DNA of 64,000 nucleotides from Paraburkholderia haematera (GCF_905220975.1 NZ_CAJNBK010000008.1:206919-270918), one strand, 5' to 3'; counted from the first letter of the stretch, positions 52,470 to 61,329 are shown. The notes: a model not told the origin generated them from the letters alone. Translations and numbers: made by a program.

Positions 52470-53545
52470 GCAGCCTCTGCGTCATAGACGAGCGTGCGTG
52501 ACGGCGGCACGCACAGGCTGATGTGCTCGCCCTCTTCGAATTCGCCCACGATACGCGCCCACATGTCGCCGAACGCGGTCTTCACCCGCAGCAGGGAATC
52601 GTGGCCGCCGTATTCCACGGTGGTCACCAGCGCGTCGAAAGTGTTGTCAGCGCCGGGCGCTGCACGCTCCATATCCTCCGGGCGCAACGCGACGCTCACG
52701 CGCTCGCTGTTGAACCCGTCCATTGGCGTACCGATCAGACGCACGCCGTTCACGCTCACTACAACCCCGTCGCCTTGCGTGCCTTGGAGCGTGAATTCGG
52801 CCACGTTGCGATAGCCCATGAACCGCGCGACATGCAAATTCTGTGGCCGCGTATAGACCTCTTTCGGCGTGCCGACCTGCTGCACCACCCCCTCTTTCAT
52901 CACGACGATGCGATCGGCCATGGAAAGCGCTTCGTCCTGATCGTGCGTCACGTAGAGCGTCGCGCGTTCGAGCTGGCTATGGATGCGGCGAATCTCCGCG
53001 CGCATTTCAATGCGCAGTTTCGTATCGAGATTCGACAGCGGTTCGTCCATCAGAATCAGCGGCGGTTCGATCACGATCGCCCGCGCAATCGCCACGCGCT
53101 GCTGCTGACCGCCTGAAAGCTGCCCGGGCAGCTTGCGCTCGTGCCCGACCAGTTGCACGAGTTGCAACGCTTCACGCGCACGGCGCATGGTTTCGCTCTT
53201 GCCGACACCGCGCATCTTCAAGCCGAAGCCGACGTTATCGAGCACGCTCATATGCGGAAACAACGCGTAGTTCTGGAACACCATGCCGAAGCCGCGCTTT
53301 TCCGGCGGCAGCACGTCGATGCGTTTATCGTCGAGCCAGATGCCGCCGCCGCTCAACGGCTGCAAACCGGCAATGCAATTGAGCGCCGTCGATTTGCCGC
53401 AGCCCGACGGTCCGAGCAACGCGATAAATTCGCCACGCTGGATATTCAGATCGAGACCTTGCAACGCCGCGACCGCCTGGCCCTCCGCATTCATGAAACT
53501 GCGGCTCACCGAATCGAGCCGCAACTGCTCAAAATGATGCTTCAT
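52466..53545 (-). CDS. ABC transporter ATP-binding protein (PotA/UgpC type)
   Basis: 359 residues. Walker A GPSGCGKST, signature LSGGQQQRVAIARA, Walker B LILMDEPLSNLD, and a C-terminal TOBE regulatory domain (about 270-350). Subfamily is shared by polyamine, Fe3+, and sugar-type importers. Confidence 0.94.
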   Translation of the reverse strand: MKHHFEQLRLDSVSRSFMNAEGQAVAALQGLDLNIQRGEFIALLGPSGCGKSTALNCIAGLQPLSGGGIWLDDKRIDVLPPEKRGFGMVFQNYALFPHMSVLDNVGFGLKMRGVGKSETMRRAREALQLVQLVGHERKLPGQLSGGQQQRVAIARAIVIEPPLILMDEPLSNLDTKLRIEMRAEIRRIHSQLERATLYVTHDQDEALSMADRIVVMKEGVVQQVGTPKEVYTRPQNLHVARFMGYRNVAEFTLQGTQGDGVVVSVNGVRLIGTPMDGFNSERVSVALRPEDMERAAPGADNTFDALVTTVEYGGHDSLLRVKTAFGDMWARIVGEFEEGEHISLCVPPSRTLVYDAEAA

Positions 53546-53687
53546 GGCGATGTCCTGGTACGCGTGACGCGTGAATCGCGGCGGCCCAATAGAACGAATA
53601 TGCGCGAAACCTCATGCCGATTTCCTGCGTGCATGACACGTCAATCCCGGCGGACTGAACAAACGAGTGCACGGACGCATTCAGCAA

Positions 53688-54857
53688 CTACTTGGTCTTC
53701 TGCGCGCCAACGTCGCTGTCCCACTTCTTGAAAGCCGCGACCATCGCGGCCGCATTCAGCGGCAAGACATGCGGACGCTCGGCCAGCAGCTTCGCGTACT
53801 CCGGCCGGCCGTATTTCTTCAGCACATCCTGACTGTGCGCGGGCGCCTGCTCGACGCTCACGCCTTTGATCGCCGGCCCCGGGTAGAAATAACCGTCGTC
53901 GTAGGTCATGGCCTGCTGCGCCGGCTCGAGCATAAAGTTCATCAGCTTGTAGAGCACATCGAGCTTTTCCTTCGGCACGCCCTTCGGAATCACCATGTAG
54001 TGCGCGTCGTTCACCCACGTCATGTTGTCGAATGCCTGCACGCGGAATTCCGCCGGCACGATGCCGAGCGCGCGCGGATTGATGTCCCAGCCCGTGACCG
54101 TCACGGTCATGTCGCGCGTGCCTTCACCGAGTTCCTTCATCACCGCCGACGTGCCGCCAGGATAGTAAGGAATGCAATCGTTCAACTGCTTAAGGAAGGC
54201 CCACGTCTTGTCCCAGCCGTGAATCGGATCTTGCGGGTCTTTGTCGCCGAGCACGTACGGCAAACCCATCAGGAAGGTGCGGCCCGGACCGGAGTTCGCC
54301 GGCCGCGCGTAGATCAGCTTGTCCGGATGCGCCTTGCACCATTGCAGCAGTTGCTCGGGCGTTTTAGGTGGATCAGTGACTTTGGCGGGGTTGTATTCGA
54401 GCAACGGACCAGCGGGCATATACGCGACTTCGAGCCCAAAGCCCTGTGCGAGGTCCTGCATCTTGCGCGGACCGGGCGCGTATTTGTCGAGCACGCCGGG
54501 GAAAGCGGCCGCATTGTCCGGCAGCAACTTCATCCAGAGATTCTGCTCGATGCCGGCAGCCAGTGCGTCGGTGCCGGTCAGGACAAGATCGATATCGGAG
54601 CGGCCGGCGGCCTGCATCGCCTTGATCTTGCCGGGCAACTGCGGCGCGGGTGCATTGGTGAACGTGAGATTGGCGACGAGATTCGGATACTTCGCCTTGA
54701 AGGCCTCGAAACCCTTTTGCGTCAGTTGAAGATCGCCGGCCACGTCGACGATATTGAGCGTTACCGGATCGGCCGCGTGCGCGGCGGATACCCATGCGGC
54801 GCTTGCCACGAGACTTACGGACACCAGCCTGAGCGCCAATCTGCCTGAAACAGTCAT
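53688..54857 (-). CDS. Extracellular solute-binding protein, family 1
   Basis: 389 residues from the ATG at 54857 (GAGGAG upstream). Signal peptide ending near residue 28 (...AAHA). Type II periplasmic fold, with VTLNIVDVAGDLQLTQKGFEAF and a C-terminal MVAAFKKWDSDV. Followed by ATPase, two permeases and the dehydratase, all leftward. A sugar acid or similar is inferred as substrate from the dehydratase. Confidence 0.9.
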   Translation of the reverse strand: MTVSGRLALRLVSVSLVASAAWVSAAHAADPVTLNIVDVAGDLQLTQKGFEAFKAKYPNLVANLTFTNAPAPQLPGKIKAMQAAGRSDIDLVLTGTDALAAGIEQNLWMKLLPDNAAAFPGVLDKYAPGPRKMQDLAQGFGLEVAYMPAGPLLEYNPAKVTDPPKTPEQLLQWCKAHPDKLIYARPANSGPGRTFLMGLPYVLGDKDPQDPIHGWDKTWAFLKQLNDCIPYYPGGTSAVMKELGEGTRDMTVTVTGWDINPRALGIVPAEFRVQAFDNMTWVNDAHYMVIPKGVPKEKLDVLYKLMNFMLEPAQQAMTYDDGYFYPGPAIKGVSVEQAPAHSQDVLKKYGRPEYAKLLAERPHVLPLNAAAMVAAFKKWDSDVGAQKTK

Positions 54858-54929
54858 TGCGTCTCCTCGCTTCTTGGTATGGAAGTCCGCCGGCCAGATG
54901 TGCTGCTGGCGGTGTCTCTCTACCTCTGG

Positions 54930-54963
54930 AACATAGCGAAGCGGAACTGCCGATGTCAAGCAA
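54930..54963 (-). promoter_or_regulatory. Promoter and operator-like site of the ABC/dehydratase unit
   Basis: Minus-strand -35 TTGACA (54954-54959) and -10 TATGTT (54930-54935) with an 18-bp spacer, about 75 bp upstream of the binding-protein start. ATGTCAAGCAA on the plus strand (54953-54963) overlaps the -35 and resembles the site at 57207-57217. Confidence 0.55.
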
Positions 54964-55151
54964 ATACTCGGCACGACGCTTTGCCGATAAATATGCCTAT
55001 TTTGACGGGGAATCCTTGTGGTTCAACGGGTTGCGCGCTTTATCCAAGGGCAAACCCGGAGCCAGCGCGTGGGTTGGGCAGAACGTTGTCAGGCAACCTG
55101 CATTTGCGCCGCGTATTCGGACTATTCGGACGGTATGCAGGCCTCGCGCAC

Positions 55152-56102
55152 TCACCCGCCCAGGACGCCTTGCGTATTCACATACAGCGAATACAACCCG
55201 TGGCTTGCCGCCATGAACAACCGGTTGCGATGGCGCCCGCCGAAGCACACGTTCGCGCAACGCTCCGGCAACGCAATATGGCCGATCGGCTCGCCTTGCG
55301 GCGTGAAGACGCGCACGCCGTCGAGTTCGTCGGTGCCCATGCCCCAGCCGCACCAGAGATTGCCGTGCGTGTCGACGCGAAAGCCGTCCGGCGTGCCCGG
55401 GCCGGCGTCGATCAGCACACGGTTGTTCGACAGCGCGGCGCCGGCACCACTGACGCTCACGCTCACGTCGAACGCGCGAATCTTGCGCGGCACGCCACGC
55501 GATTCGACGATGTAGAGCACCGACTCGTCCGGCGAAAACGCGAGGCCGTTCGGACCCAGCACGTCGTCGGCGACCACCGTCACTTCGCCGGATTGGCCGT
55601 CGATGCGGTACACGCACGCGGGCAGTTCCGACTCCTGCCGCTCGCCCTCATAAAAGCTGTCGATGCCGAAGGTTGGATCGCTGAACCAGATCGAACCGTC
55701 CGACTTCACGATCACGTCGTTCGGCGAATTAAAGCGCTTGCGGCGATAGCGATCGGCAAGCACGGTAATCGAACCGTCATACTCGGTGCGCGTGACGCGC
55801 CGTGTCAGATGCTCGCAGGTAACAAGGCGGCCCTGGCGGTCGCGCGTATGGCCGTTCGCATTGTTCGACGACTGGCGAAAGGTGGTCACGGCACCGCTCG
55901 TTTCGTCCCAGCGCAGGATGCGGTCGTTGGGAATGTCGCTCCACAGCAGATAACGTCCGTCACCGAACCAGACCGGCCCTTCCGACCAGCGCGCGCCCTG
56001 ATACAGACACTCGACAGAAGCGGACGCCAGGATCAGCGATGCGAAGCGCGGATCGAGCACGCGAATGGAGGGATCGGGATAGCGTCGGCTGGCGTCGGTC
56101 AT
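55152..56102 (-). CDS. SMP-30/gluconolactonase family protein
   Basis: 316 residues from the ATG at 56102. Beta-propeller lactonase signatures: ARWSEGPVWFGDGRYLLWSDIPNDRILRW (metal Glu in SEGP), NSPNDVIVKSDGSIWFSDPTFGI and PNGLAFSPDE. It would hydrolyse a sugar lactone before the dehydratase. Cytoplasmic. 108 nt downstream of the DapA-family gene and likely cotranscribed. Confidence 0.9.
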   Translation of the reverse strand: MTDASRRYPDPSIRVLDPRFASLILASASVECLYQGARWSEGPVWFGDGRYLLWSDIPNDRILRWDETSGAVTTFRQSSNNANGHTRDRQGRLVTCEHLTRRVTRTEYDGSITVLADRYRRKRFNSPNDVIVKSDGSIWFSDPTFGIDSFYEGERQESELPACVYRIDGQSGEVTVVADDVLGPNGLAFSPDESVLYIVESRGVPRKIRAFDVSVSVSGAGAALSNNRVLIDAGPGTPDGFRVDTHGNLWCGWGMGTDELDGVRVFTPQGEPIGHIALPERCANVCFGGRHRNRLFMAASHGLYSLYVNTQGVLGG

Positions 56103-56210
56103 GCGTAGGCTTTGGGTGATGAACGTTATTGGGGAAAGCGGGCCGATGGGCAGTGCGCCTTGCACGCCACTATACGGCGCAAGCGCCCCGCTTTCGATGC
56201 CTGGGCGAAG

Positions 56211-57152
56211 TCAACGCAACGCGGGCTTCTGCGCGAACTGACGCTCCAACGCAAGCAGGACCTGCGTCGCCTGATCGATCTTCGCATGATGTTCGGGCGG
56301 CGTCGAACTGAGTAACGGCAGGATCGGCCCCATGCCGGCAATCTTCGAGAACGTGAGCGCATCGTGCAGCACGCGGATCAGCGAAATTTCGTCGCGCAGG
56401 GTTTCGAGCGGCAGGAAAGCTTCATGAAGACGCTGCGCCGTGCCGGTATCGCCAGTTCTGACGGCTTGCAGCAGGGCCATCGCCATGCGCGGCGCAATGC
56501 AACCCGAGCCCGTCGTCCATGCGGCAAGTCCGAACTCGCGCAGATGGACAAGCGCGGGCCGCTCGCCCATGCCCGATATCACCCTGGCGGCAGGGACGGA
56601 TTGCAGAAGGCGGCGCAGATACGGATCCTCAGCAGGATTGTCGCGGACGATCGCGTATTTGATGGCCAGCAGCGTGCCGCACTCGATCAATCGCGCGAGC
56701 GTGTCGAGCTCCACGTAGTTTTCGCTCCTGATGTACAGCGTGAGCGGAATGCCCGCTGCGTCGACGATCCGTGTGAGCCCCGCCTCCACGCCCTCGGACG
56801 TCGTAAAACCGCTCAGCGGCAGCACCATTGCCGTACGGTAGCGGGTTTGCGCAAGGATGCGTGCCTGATCGAGCATTTTCCCGTAGTCGGGACCGATTGC
56901 CGCGATCACGCGCGTACCAGCACCCGCGGCGCCGGCCAGCAGATCCAGCAAGTCCCGATACTCGCTGACGGCCACGTGGTAGAGATTCGCATTGCCGCCG
57001 TACAGCAGGGTGCGCACGCCGCCGGCCTCGATGTGACGGATCAAAGCGCGATTTTCAGCGGCATCCAGCGTGTAGTCGGCGCGGCGCGCAAGCGGCGGCA
57101 CAGCCATGACCGAAGCGGCAAACTCACTAACGAGAATCGGGGATTCGTTCAT
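56211..57152 (-). CDS. Dihydrodipicolinate synthase (DapA)-family lyase
   Basis: 313 residues. Schiff-base Lys165 (LLAIKYAIV) and Tyr140 (LTLYIRSENY), GGNANLYHV near 52 in place of the DapA GTTGE motif. The family includes 2-keto-3-deoxy sugar-acid aldolases and dehydratases, which fits a lyase for the product of the IlvD-type dehydratase (inference). It is not a housekeeping DapA: the N-terminal motif is altered. Confidence 0.87.
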   Translation of the reverse strand: MNESPILVSEFAASVMAVPPLARRADYTLDAAENRALIRHIEAGGVRTLLYGGNANLYHVAVSEYRDLLDLLAGAAGAGTRVIAAIGPDYGKMLDQARILAQTRYRTAMVLPLSGFTTSEGVEAGLTRIVDAAGIPLTLYIRSENYVELDTLARLIECGTLLAIKYAIVRDNPAEDPYLRRLLQSVPAARVISGMGERPALVHLREFGLAAWTTGSGCIAPRMAMALLQAVRTGDTGTAQRLHEAFLPLETLRDEISLIRVLHDALTFSKIAGMGPILPLLSSTPPEHHAKIDQATQVLLALERQFAQKPALR

Positions 57153-57675
57153 GACGCCCCATCCGCACCGGGATCAGGCGTTCAAATTAGCATCGGGCTC
57201 GCAATGTTGTCAAACAACTTGAACGCAAACGCACCACGCATCCTTGAACCGAAGTCAGGGCTAAGCCGATGAGCCGTTTTCGTATGACAATAGCGCTTGG
57301 CGAGCAAGCGCAAGTGAATGACGGCGGGCTAAACGGAGTTTGCCGGTCTGGCAATCAGAGTCTTTTGCCCGGAATTTCGACTAAACATCATTCAGATTGG
57401 TTTGACAATAATGTTGCCAATCAAAAGCATCGAAAACACCACTACGAAAAAATTACCCACTTTATCGACCCGTGAATGTTAATCAGGTCAAACAATTCCG
57501 ATATAAAGAGTCATTCGCTCGCCTGGTTGCAGAACAAGCGCTGGTACCGTTTCTTTAGAAATTGCCCTCGGCTTGCGAAATAATTTTAGTGATAGATTGT
57601 GAAGATAAACAGCCGGACGGATTGCCGTACCGCAATTAACCGCAACGGGACGTTTGCGAGTCTGAGAGAACAAAA
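57153..57675. other. Intergenic region between the lyase and braR genes
   Basis: 523 nt of relatively AT-rich DNA without a supported gene. It contains the operator-like site at 57207-57217 and a looser dyad (arms GATTGG at 57395 and CCAATC ending 57422, 16-bp spacer). Confidence 0.55.
57207..57217. promoter_or_regulatory. FadR-type GntR operator candidate upstream of the lyase gene
   Basis: TTGTCAAACAA matches the FadR-subfamily operator pattern TNGTNNNACNA exactly, within the 13-bp dyad GTTGT-CAA-ACAAC, 55 bp upstream of the lyase start. A FadR-type regulator is encoded 3 kb away. Confidence 0.5.
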
Positions 57676-58404
57676 TTGTCGCTACATTTTATCGAGGAAA
57701 TGGCACCGCTATTGAACGCCGCAGACGAGGCGGAATGGTTCAGTGCGATTGCGGGCCTTGCCGAGACGTGGGGCTTCGACAGGCTTCTTATCGCCATGCT
57801 GCCGCGTCCGACTATTCGCCTTGAAGATGCCTATGTGCGGAGCAACTACGCGCCAACTTGGCGGCGTACCTACGACGAGCAGGGGCTCGTCCACATCGAC
57901 CCGACAGTCACGCATTGCGCGACGCGCGCCACGCCGCTGATCTGGTCGCCGGACATTTTTACAACCGCACCACAGCAGTCAATGTACGAGGAAGCCCGCG
58001 CGCATGGCCTGCGCGCCGGTGTGACGTTGCCAATTCATGGGCCGAACCAGGAAGCCGGCATGATGTGCTTCGTCAACGACAGCAATCCGACCGACGCATT
58101 CTGGCGTCATGTCAACGTGGCGTTGCCGAATCTGGTGTTATTGCGCGATCTGGTGATCGACACCAGCCAGCGCCATTTGAATACGCATACCCAGACTTTA
58201 TTGCCCAAGCTCACGCCTCGCGAACGCGAGTGTCTGAAATGGACCGCGCGCGGCAAATCCACCTGGGAAATCTCCCATATCCTGAACTGTTCGGAAGCCG
58301 TGGTGAACTTCCACATGAAAAACATCAGGACGAAATTCGGTGTGAATTCGCGGCGCGCGGCGGCCGTGATCGCCGCGCAGCTGGGGCTTATTGACCCGGG
58401 TTGA
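57676..58404 (+). CDS. braR: LuxR-type quorum-sensing regulator (BraR-like)
   Basis: 242 residues if the TTG at 57676 is used (GAGAG upstream); ATG 57700 would give 234. N-terminal autoinducer-binding domain (WGFDRLLIAMLP, NYAPTWRRTYDEQGLVHIDPTVTHC, WSPDIF with the conserved Trp, Tyr, Asp pattern) and C-terminal LuxR helix-turn-helix (LTPRERECLKWTARGKSTWEISHILNCSEAVVNFHMKNIRTKFGVNSRRAAAVIAAQLGL). It should bind the acyl-homoserine lactone made by the neighbouring synthase. It converges on rsaL with a 17-nt 3' overlap. Confidence 0.88.
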   Translation: MSLHFIEEMAPLLNAADEAEWFSAIAGLAETWGFDRLLIAMLPRPTIRLEDAYVRSNYAPTWRRTYDEQGLVHIDPTVTHCATRATPLIWSPDIFTTAPQQSMYEEARAHGLRAGVTLPIHGPNQEAGMMCFVNDSNPTDAFWRHVNVALPNLVLLRDLVIDTSQRHLNTHTQTLLPKLTPRERECLKWTARGKSTWEISHILNCSEAVVNFHMKNIRTKFGVNSRRAAAVIAAQLGLIDPG

Positions 58405-58705
58405 GCAACGCGGCGGCGTCATGGCTGTGCAACACCCGCTCGGCCCGGCCCAGATCGGCGTCCGAAACGGTTTTGGTGAAGTAGAGGCCCAGCAGGATCG
58501 ACACCGGCGGCGGAATTTCGGCGCCCGATTCGAACCGGCTGCCACGCGACTGCGTCACGCCGAAGCGTGCCCAGAAGCGGCGCTGGCTCTCTTTTTTCTT
58601 CTTGCGGTAGGCAATGATCAGAACGCGATCCACCGCCGAGGAAGGCTCTGCCGGGCGGGTTTGGACCAAGGGTTGCGCCTGCCAGTGATTGTCGAGAAGT
58701 TCCAT
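58388..58705 (-). CDS. rsaL: RsaL-like repressor of quorum sensing
   Basis: 105 residues. The core RRFWARFGVTQSRGSRFESGAEIPPPVSILLGLYFTKTVSDADL corresponds closely to the P. aeruginosa RsaL helix-turn-helix, which represses the AHL synthase gene. Longer at both ends than RsaL. Located between luxR- and luxI-type genes and divergent from the synthase, the classic arrangement. A dyad between the two starts may be its operator. Confidence 0.85.
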   Translation of the reverse strand: MELLDNHWQAQPLVQTRPAEPSSAVDRVLIIAYRKKKKESQRRFWARFGVTQSRGSRFESGAEIPPPVSILLGLYFTKTVSDADLGRAERVLHSHDAAALLNPGQ

Positions 58706-58774
58706 TTTTTGCGTCCGGTCGGTTGAGTGCTGAGGCTTATCTCGAATTCTGCGTTATCCGATAAGCATGCACAC

Positions 58775-58790
58775 CTATCCAGGTAGGTAG
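58775..58790. promoter_or_regulatory. lux/las-type box upstream of braI
   Basis: CTATCCAGGTAGGTAG has the CT-N12-AG form and matches the P. aeruginosa lasI box CTATCTCATTTGCTAG at about 10 of 16 positions. It lies within a dyad ACCTA-TCCAGG-TAGGT. 70 bp upstream of the synthase start. Confidence 0.5.
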
Positions 58791-58807
58791 GTGGCGGAAA
58801 GATTCAA

Positions 58808-58831
58808 AATGCATAAGTTTTCTTGCGTATT
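58808..58831. promoter_or_regulatory. Candidate RsaL operator between rsaL and braI
   Basis: AATGCATAAG-TTTT-CTTGCGTATT, an imperfect 10-bp inverted repeat (7 of 10 positions symmetrical), just downstream of the lux-type box. A site here could block transcription of the synthase. Confidence 0.4.
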
Positions 58832-58860
58832 GGGTACCCCAACACGTTCAGGAGAACGTC

Positions 58861-59454
58861 ATGCAAACAGCGATCCGGATTGGAATGCGGCAAGAATTCG
58901 ACAACACGGACATCAATGAGATGTACCGCCTGCGGGCGCGGGTGTTTCACGGGCGGCTCGGATGGGACATCCCGACCATCGCGGGCATGGAGATCGACGG
59001 CTACGACGCCCTCGGGCCGTACTACATGCTGATTCAAGGCGACGATCGGCACGTGCGGGGCTGTTGGCGCCTGATGCCGACGGAAGGGCCGAACATGTTG
59101 AAAGACACCTTTCCGCAATTGCTGCATGGCGCGGATGCGCCTGTCGGGCGGCATATCTGGGAACTGAGCCGGTTCGCGATCGAAACCAGTGGCGAGGAGC
59201 AGTCGTTCGGCTTTGCCGACCTGACCATGCAGGCGATTCACGAGCTCGTCACGTTCGCCGACCAGATGGGTATCACGCGTTACGTCACGGTGACCACCAC
59301 GCCGATCGAACGTCTGCTGCGTAAGACCGGAATCGACATCAGCCGGCTCGGGTCGCCTCTGCAGATCGGCGTGGAACGGGCCGTGGCACTGGATATCGCC
59401 GTCAGTCCGAAGACCCGCACCGCCCTGTTCGGGCCAATGGCTGCCGCCGCCTGA
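58861..59454 (+). CDS. braI: Acyl-homoserine lactone synthase, LuxI family (BraI-like)
   Basis: 197 residues, AGGAG before the ATG at 58861. All the family's invariant residues are visible: Arg25, Phe29, Trp35 in RARVFHGRLGWDI, Asp46 and Asp49 in EIDGYDA, Arg70 (CWRLMPT), Phe84 and Glu/Arg in ELSRFAIE. Makes the signal for the adjacent LuxR protein. From gene context the system is like BraI/R of plant-associated Burkholderia, reported to use long-chain oxo-AHLs. Confidence 0.92.
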   Translation: MQTAIRIGMRQEFDNTDINEMYRLRARVFHGRLGWDIPTIAGMEIDGYDALGPYYMLIQGDDRHVRGCWRLMPTEGPNMLKDTFPQLLHGADAPVGRHIWELSRFAIETSGEEQSFGFADLTMQAIHELVTFADQMGITRYVTVTTTPIERLLRKTGIDISRLGSPLQIGVERAVALDIAVSPKTRTALFGPMAAAA

Positions 59455-59620
59455 CGACTAGATGTGGGATGGTGGCCGGGCGCCGCCGTAGCGCAGTTGC
59501 CGATGCCCGGTCACCGTTGCCTGCTTGCCGTTGCCCGGCACCGTCGCCCGGTCGCCCAGCTACGGCCGACTAGCAACGGTTACCCGGCCGTTGCAGCCCG
59601 ATCGGAAAACTCGCGGACTA

Positions 59621-60310
59621 TCAGGAACCGAACATCCGTTCGAGCGCATTCGCGAGATGCGCGCGCATCGCCTCGCCTGCAGCGGGGCCGTCTTTGCGAC
59701 GGATCGCCTCGAGTACGGCCAGATGTTCGGCCTGCACGAGCCGCTGCCGCTCCACCGTCTTCACGAGCGACAGATTGCGCGACAGGTTCATGCTGAACAG
59801 AATCTGTTCTTCGATGAACGACATGACCGTGATGAAAAACGGGTTCTTCGAAGCGCGCGCCACCGCCAGATGGAACATGAAATCGTCCTGCGCACCGATG
59901 CCGCGGGTTTCGATGATGTGTTCCAACTGGTCCCACGCATGCTGGATCGCGACGATGTCGTCGGCGTCGGCCTTGAGCGCGGCCTGTTCGGCCGCGCCCG
60001 CCTCCGTCACGATGCGAAATTCGTAGCAGCGGCGGATATCGGACAGCGTTTCGAGCGGCGCGAAACGGCGGACGTCCGGGTCCGGCCGTCGCGCAACCGT
60101 GGTGCCCGACCCGTGCCGCGTCATGATGATCCCATCCGCCCGCAAGCGCGCGAGCGCTTCGCGCACGGTCGGGCGTGAGGTGGCAAAGCGCTCGGCCAGC
60201 GCATGTTCGGTAGGCAGCCGCGCTCCTTCCTTGTACTCGCCTTCAAGAATGCGATTAAGGATGTCGCCGTAGATCTTGTCGGGCAGGCCCGTCGTTTTGC
60301 GCTCGTTCAT
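59621..60310 (-). CDS. GntR family regulator, FadR subfamily
   Basis: 229 residues from the ATG at 60310. Winged helix (IYGDILNRILEGEYKEGARLPTEHALAERFATSRPTVREALARLRADGIIMTRHGSGTTV) then FadR C-terminal all-helical domain (FCD) with DDFMFHLAVARASKNPFF and HLAVLEAIRRKD, including the metal-ligand His and Asp. It probably controls the sugar-acid genes 48.8-57.2 kb: operator-like sites upstream of these and of itself are similar. Confidence 0.9.
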   Translation of the reverse strand: MNERKTTGLPDKIYGDILNRILEGEYKEGARLPTEHALAERFATSRPTVREALARLRADGIIMTRHGSGTTVARRPDPDVRRFAPLETLSDIRRCYEFRIVTEAGAAEQAALKADADDIVAIQHAWDQLEHIIETRGIGAQDDFMFHLAVARASKNPFFITVMSFIEEQILFSMNLSRNLSLVKTVERQRLVQAEHLAVLEAIRRKDGPAAGEAMRAHLANALERMFGS

Positions 60311-60347
60311 CAGCGGTGCTGAGGCAGCTTGTCTGAATAGGTCCTGA

Positions 60348-60358
60348 TTGTAAGGCAA
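60348..60358. promoter_or_regulatory. Possible autoregulatory GntR site
   Basis: TTGTAAGGCAA, related to TTGTCAAACAA at 57207 and one mismatch from TNGTNNNACNA, 38 bp upstream of the gntR start. Confidence 0.35.
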
Positions 60359-60472
60359 ACCCGACCCTATCTTGATTTGATGGATGCGCTCCGGCTTGGC
60401 AGGAATGCCGCAAACGCCCGTAGCGCGGTGCTGGCCGTGCAAAACGTAGCTATCACAAAATTTGACAAGTGT

Positions 60473-60486
60473 TTGATTTACATCCC
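60473..60486 (+). promoter_or_regulatory. FNR-like box upstream of usp
   Basis: TTGAT-TTAC-ATCCC, matching TTGATNNNNATCAA at 8 of 10 defined positions, centred about 130 bp upstream of the usp start. A -10-like CATTTA lies about 32 bp from its centre. Confidence 0.45.
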
Positions 60487-60612
60487 GACTGGATGCACCT
60501 TTTTCAGCGATCATTTAAGCTCGCATCGGCAATCGATCATGGTAGCCATCGTCAATGAGCCCGGCCGGGCGAACCGGCCGAGGCATCCGAATCCTTCAGA
60601 CGCGGAGTCGAT

Positions 60613-61083
60613 ATGTACACACGCATTCTTGTAGCGGTCGACGGCAGCAACACCTCGCGGCATGCGTTCGACGCAGCGCTCGCGCTTGCGAAATCCACCG
60701 GCGCCGTCATGCAACCGTTCTACGTCGTCGAAAACACGCCGATGTATTTCGAAGCGCCCGGCTATGACCCCTCCATTCTGCGTAACCGCCTCGTCGAAGA
60801 AGGCAAGGAGCTCGGCGCGGAATTCGCTCAGGCTATGGCCGCGCAAGGCGTAAAGGGTGAACTTGCAGTGGGCGAAGCCTCCTCGCTCGACGACGTTTCG
60901 GTGCTTGTGTTAAAAGCTGCCGCCGATTTCAACGCCGACCTGCTCGTCATGGGCACGCATGGCCGTCGTGGTTTTCAGCGCCTGATTCTCGGCAGCGTCG
61001 CCGAGCGCTGCGTGCGGCAGGCAAGCTTGCCCGTGCTGCTGATTCCGTCCGCCGCCGCGGGCAAGGTCAGTGGAGACGCCTGA
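60613..61083 (+). CDS. Universal stress protein (UspA family)
   Basis: 156 residues, GGAG seven bases before the ATG at 60613. ATP-binding UspA signature MGTHGRRGFQRLILGSVAERCVRQASLPVLLIP at the C-terminus and YTRILVAVDGSNTSRHAFDAALALA at the N-terminus. It is typical of the ATP-binding UspA type. Probably induced by low oxygen through the upstream FNR-like box (inference). Confidence 0.94.
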   Translation: MYTRILVAVDGSNTSRHAFDAALALAKSTGAVMQPFYVVENTPMYFEAPGYDPSILRNRLVEEGKELGAEFAQAMAAQGVKGELAVGEASSLDDVSVLVLKAAADFNADLLVMGTHGRRGFQRLILGSVAERCVRQASLPVLLIPSAAAGKVSGDA

Positions 61084-61107
61084 ACGCGTGGTGACGCACA
61101 TTGCAAC

Positions 61108-61140
61108 CGCGTGTGCTTCCGGCATGGGGCGGCACACGCG
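61108..61140 (+). terminator. Possible hairpin after usp
   Basis: CGCGTGTGC/GCACACGCG 9-bp stem with a 15-nt loop, no U tract. Confidence 0.3.
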
Positions 61141-61329
61141 GCGCGCCTTATCTCCAAAATACGGACGAAGCACGGTCGCCAGAATGCATAGCAGTCCATA
61201 GCCATACGCAGCCGCTCGATGGTGACATCGCTCAAGATGCCTAACTGCGCAAGCGCGTCATTTTGTCGCTAACCGGGGGGCATGGGCGGTGGGACAATCA
61301 GTTGTTATCCTGACAAATGGCTGCAGAAC

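Larger units (their letters stand above)
60311..60612. other. Intergenic region between gntR and usp
   Basis: 302 nt with a GntR-like site at 60348-60358 and an FNR-like box at 60473-60486; otherwise no gene. Confidence 0.5.

Noticed and set aside
59455..59620. Repeats of TTGCCCGGCACCG-like strings after braI
   Set aside because: Loose GC-rich similarity without a fixed period; not a definable repeat.
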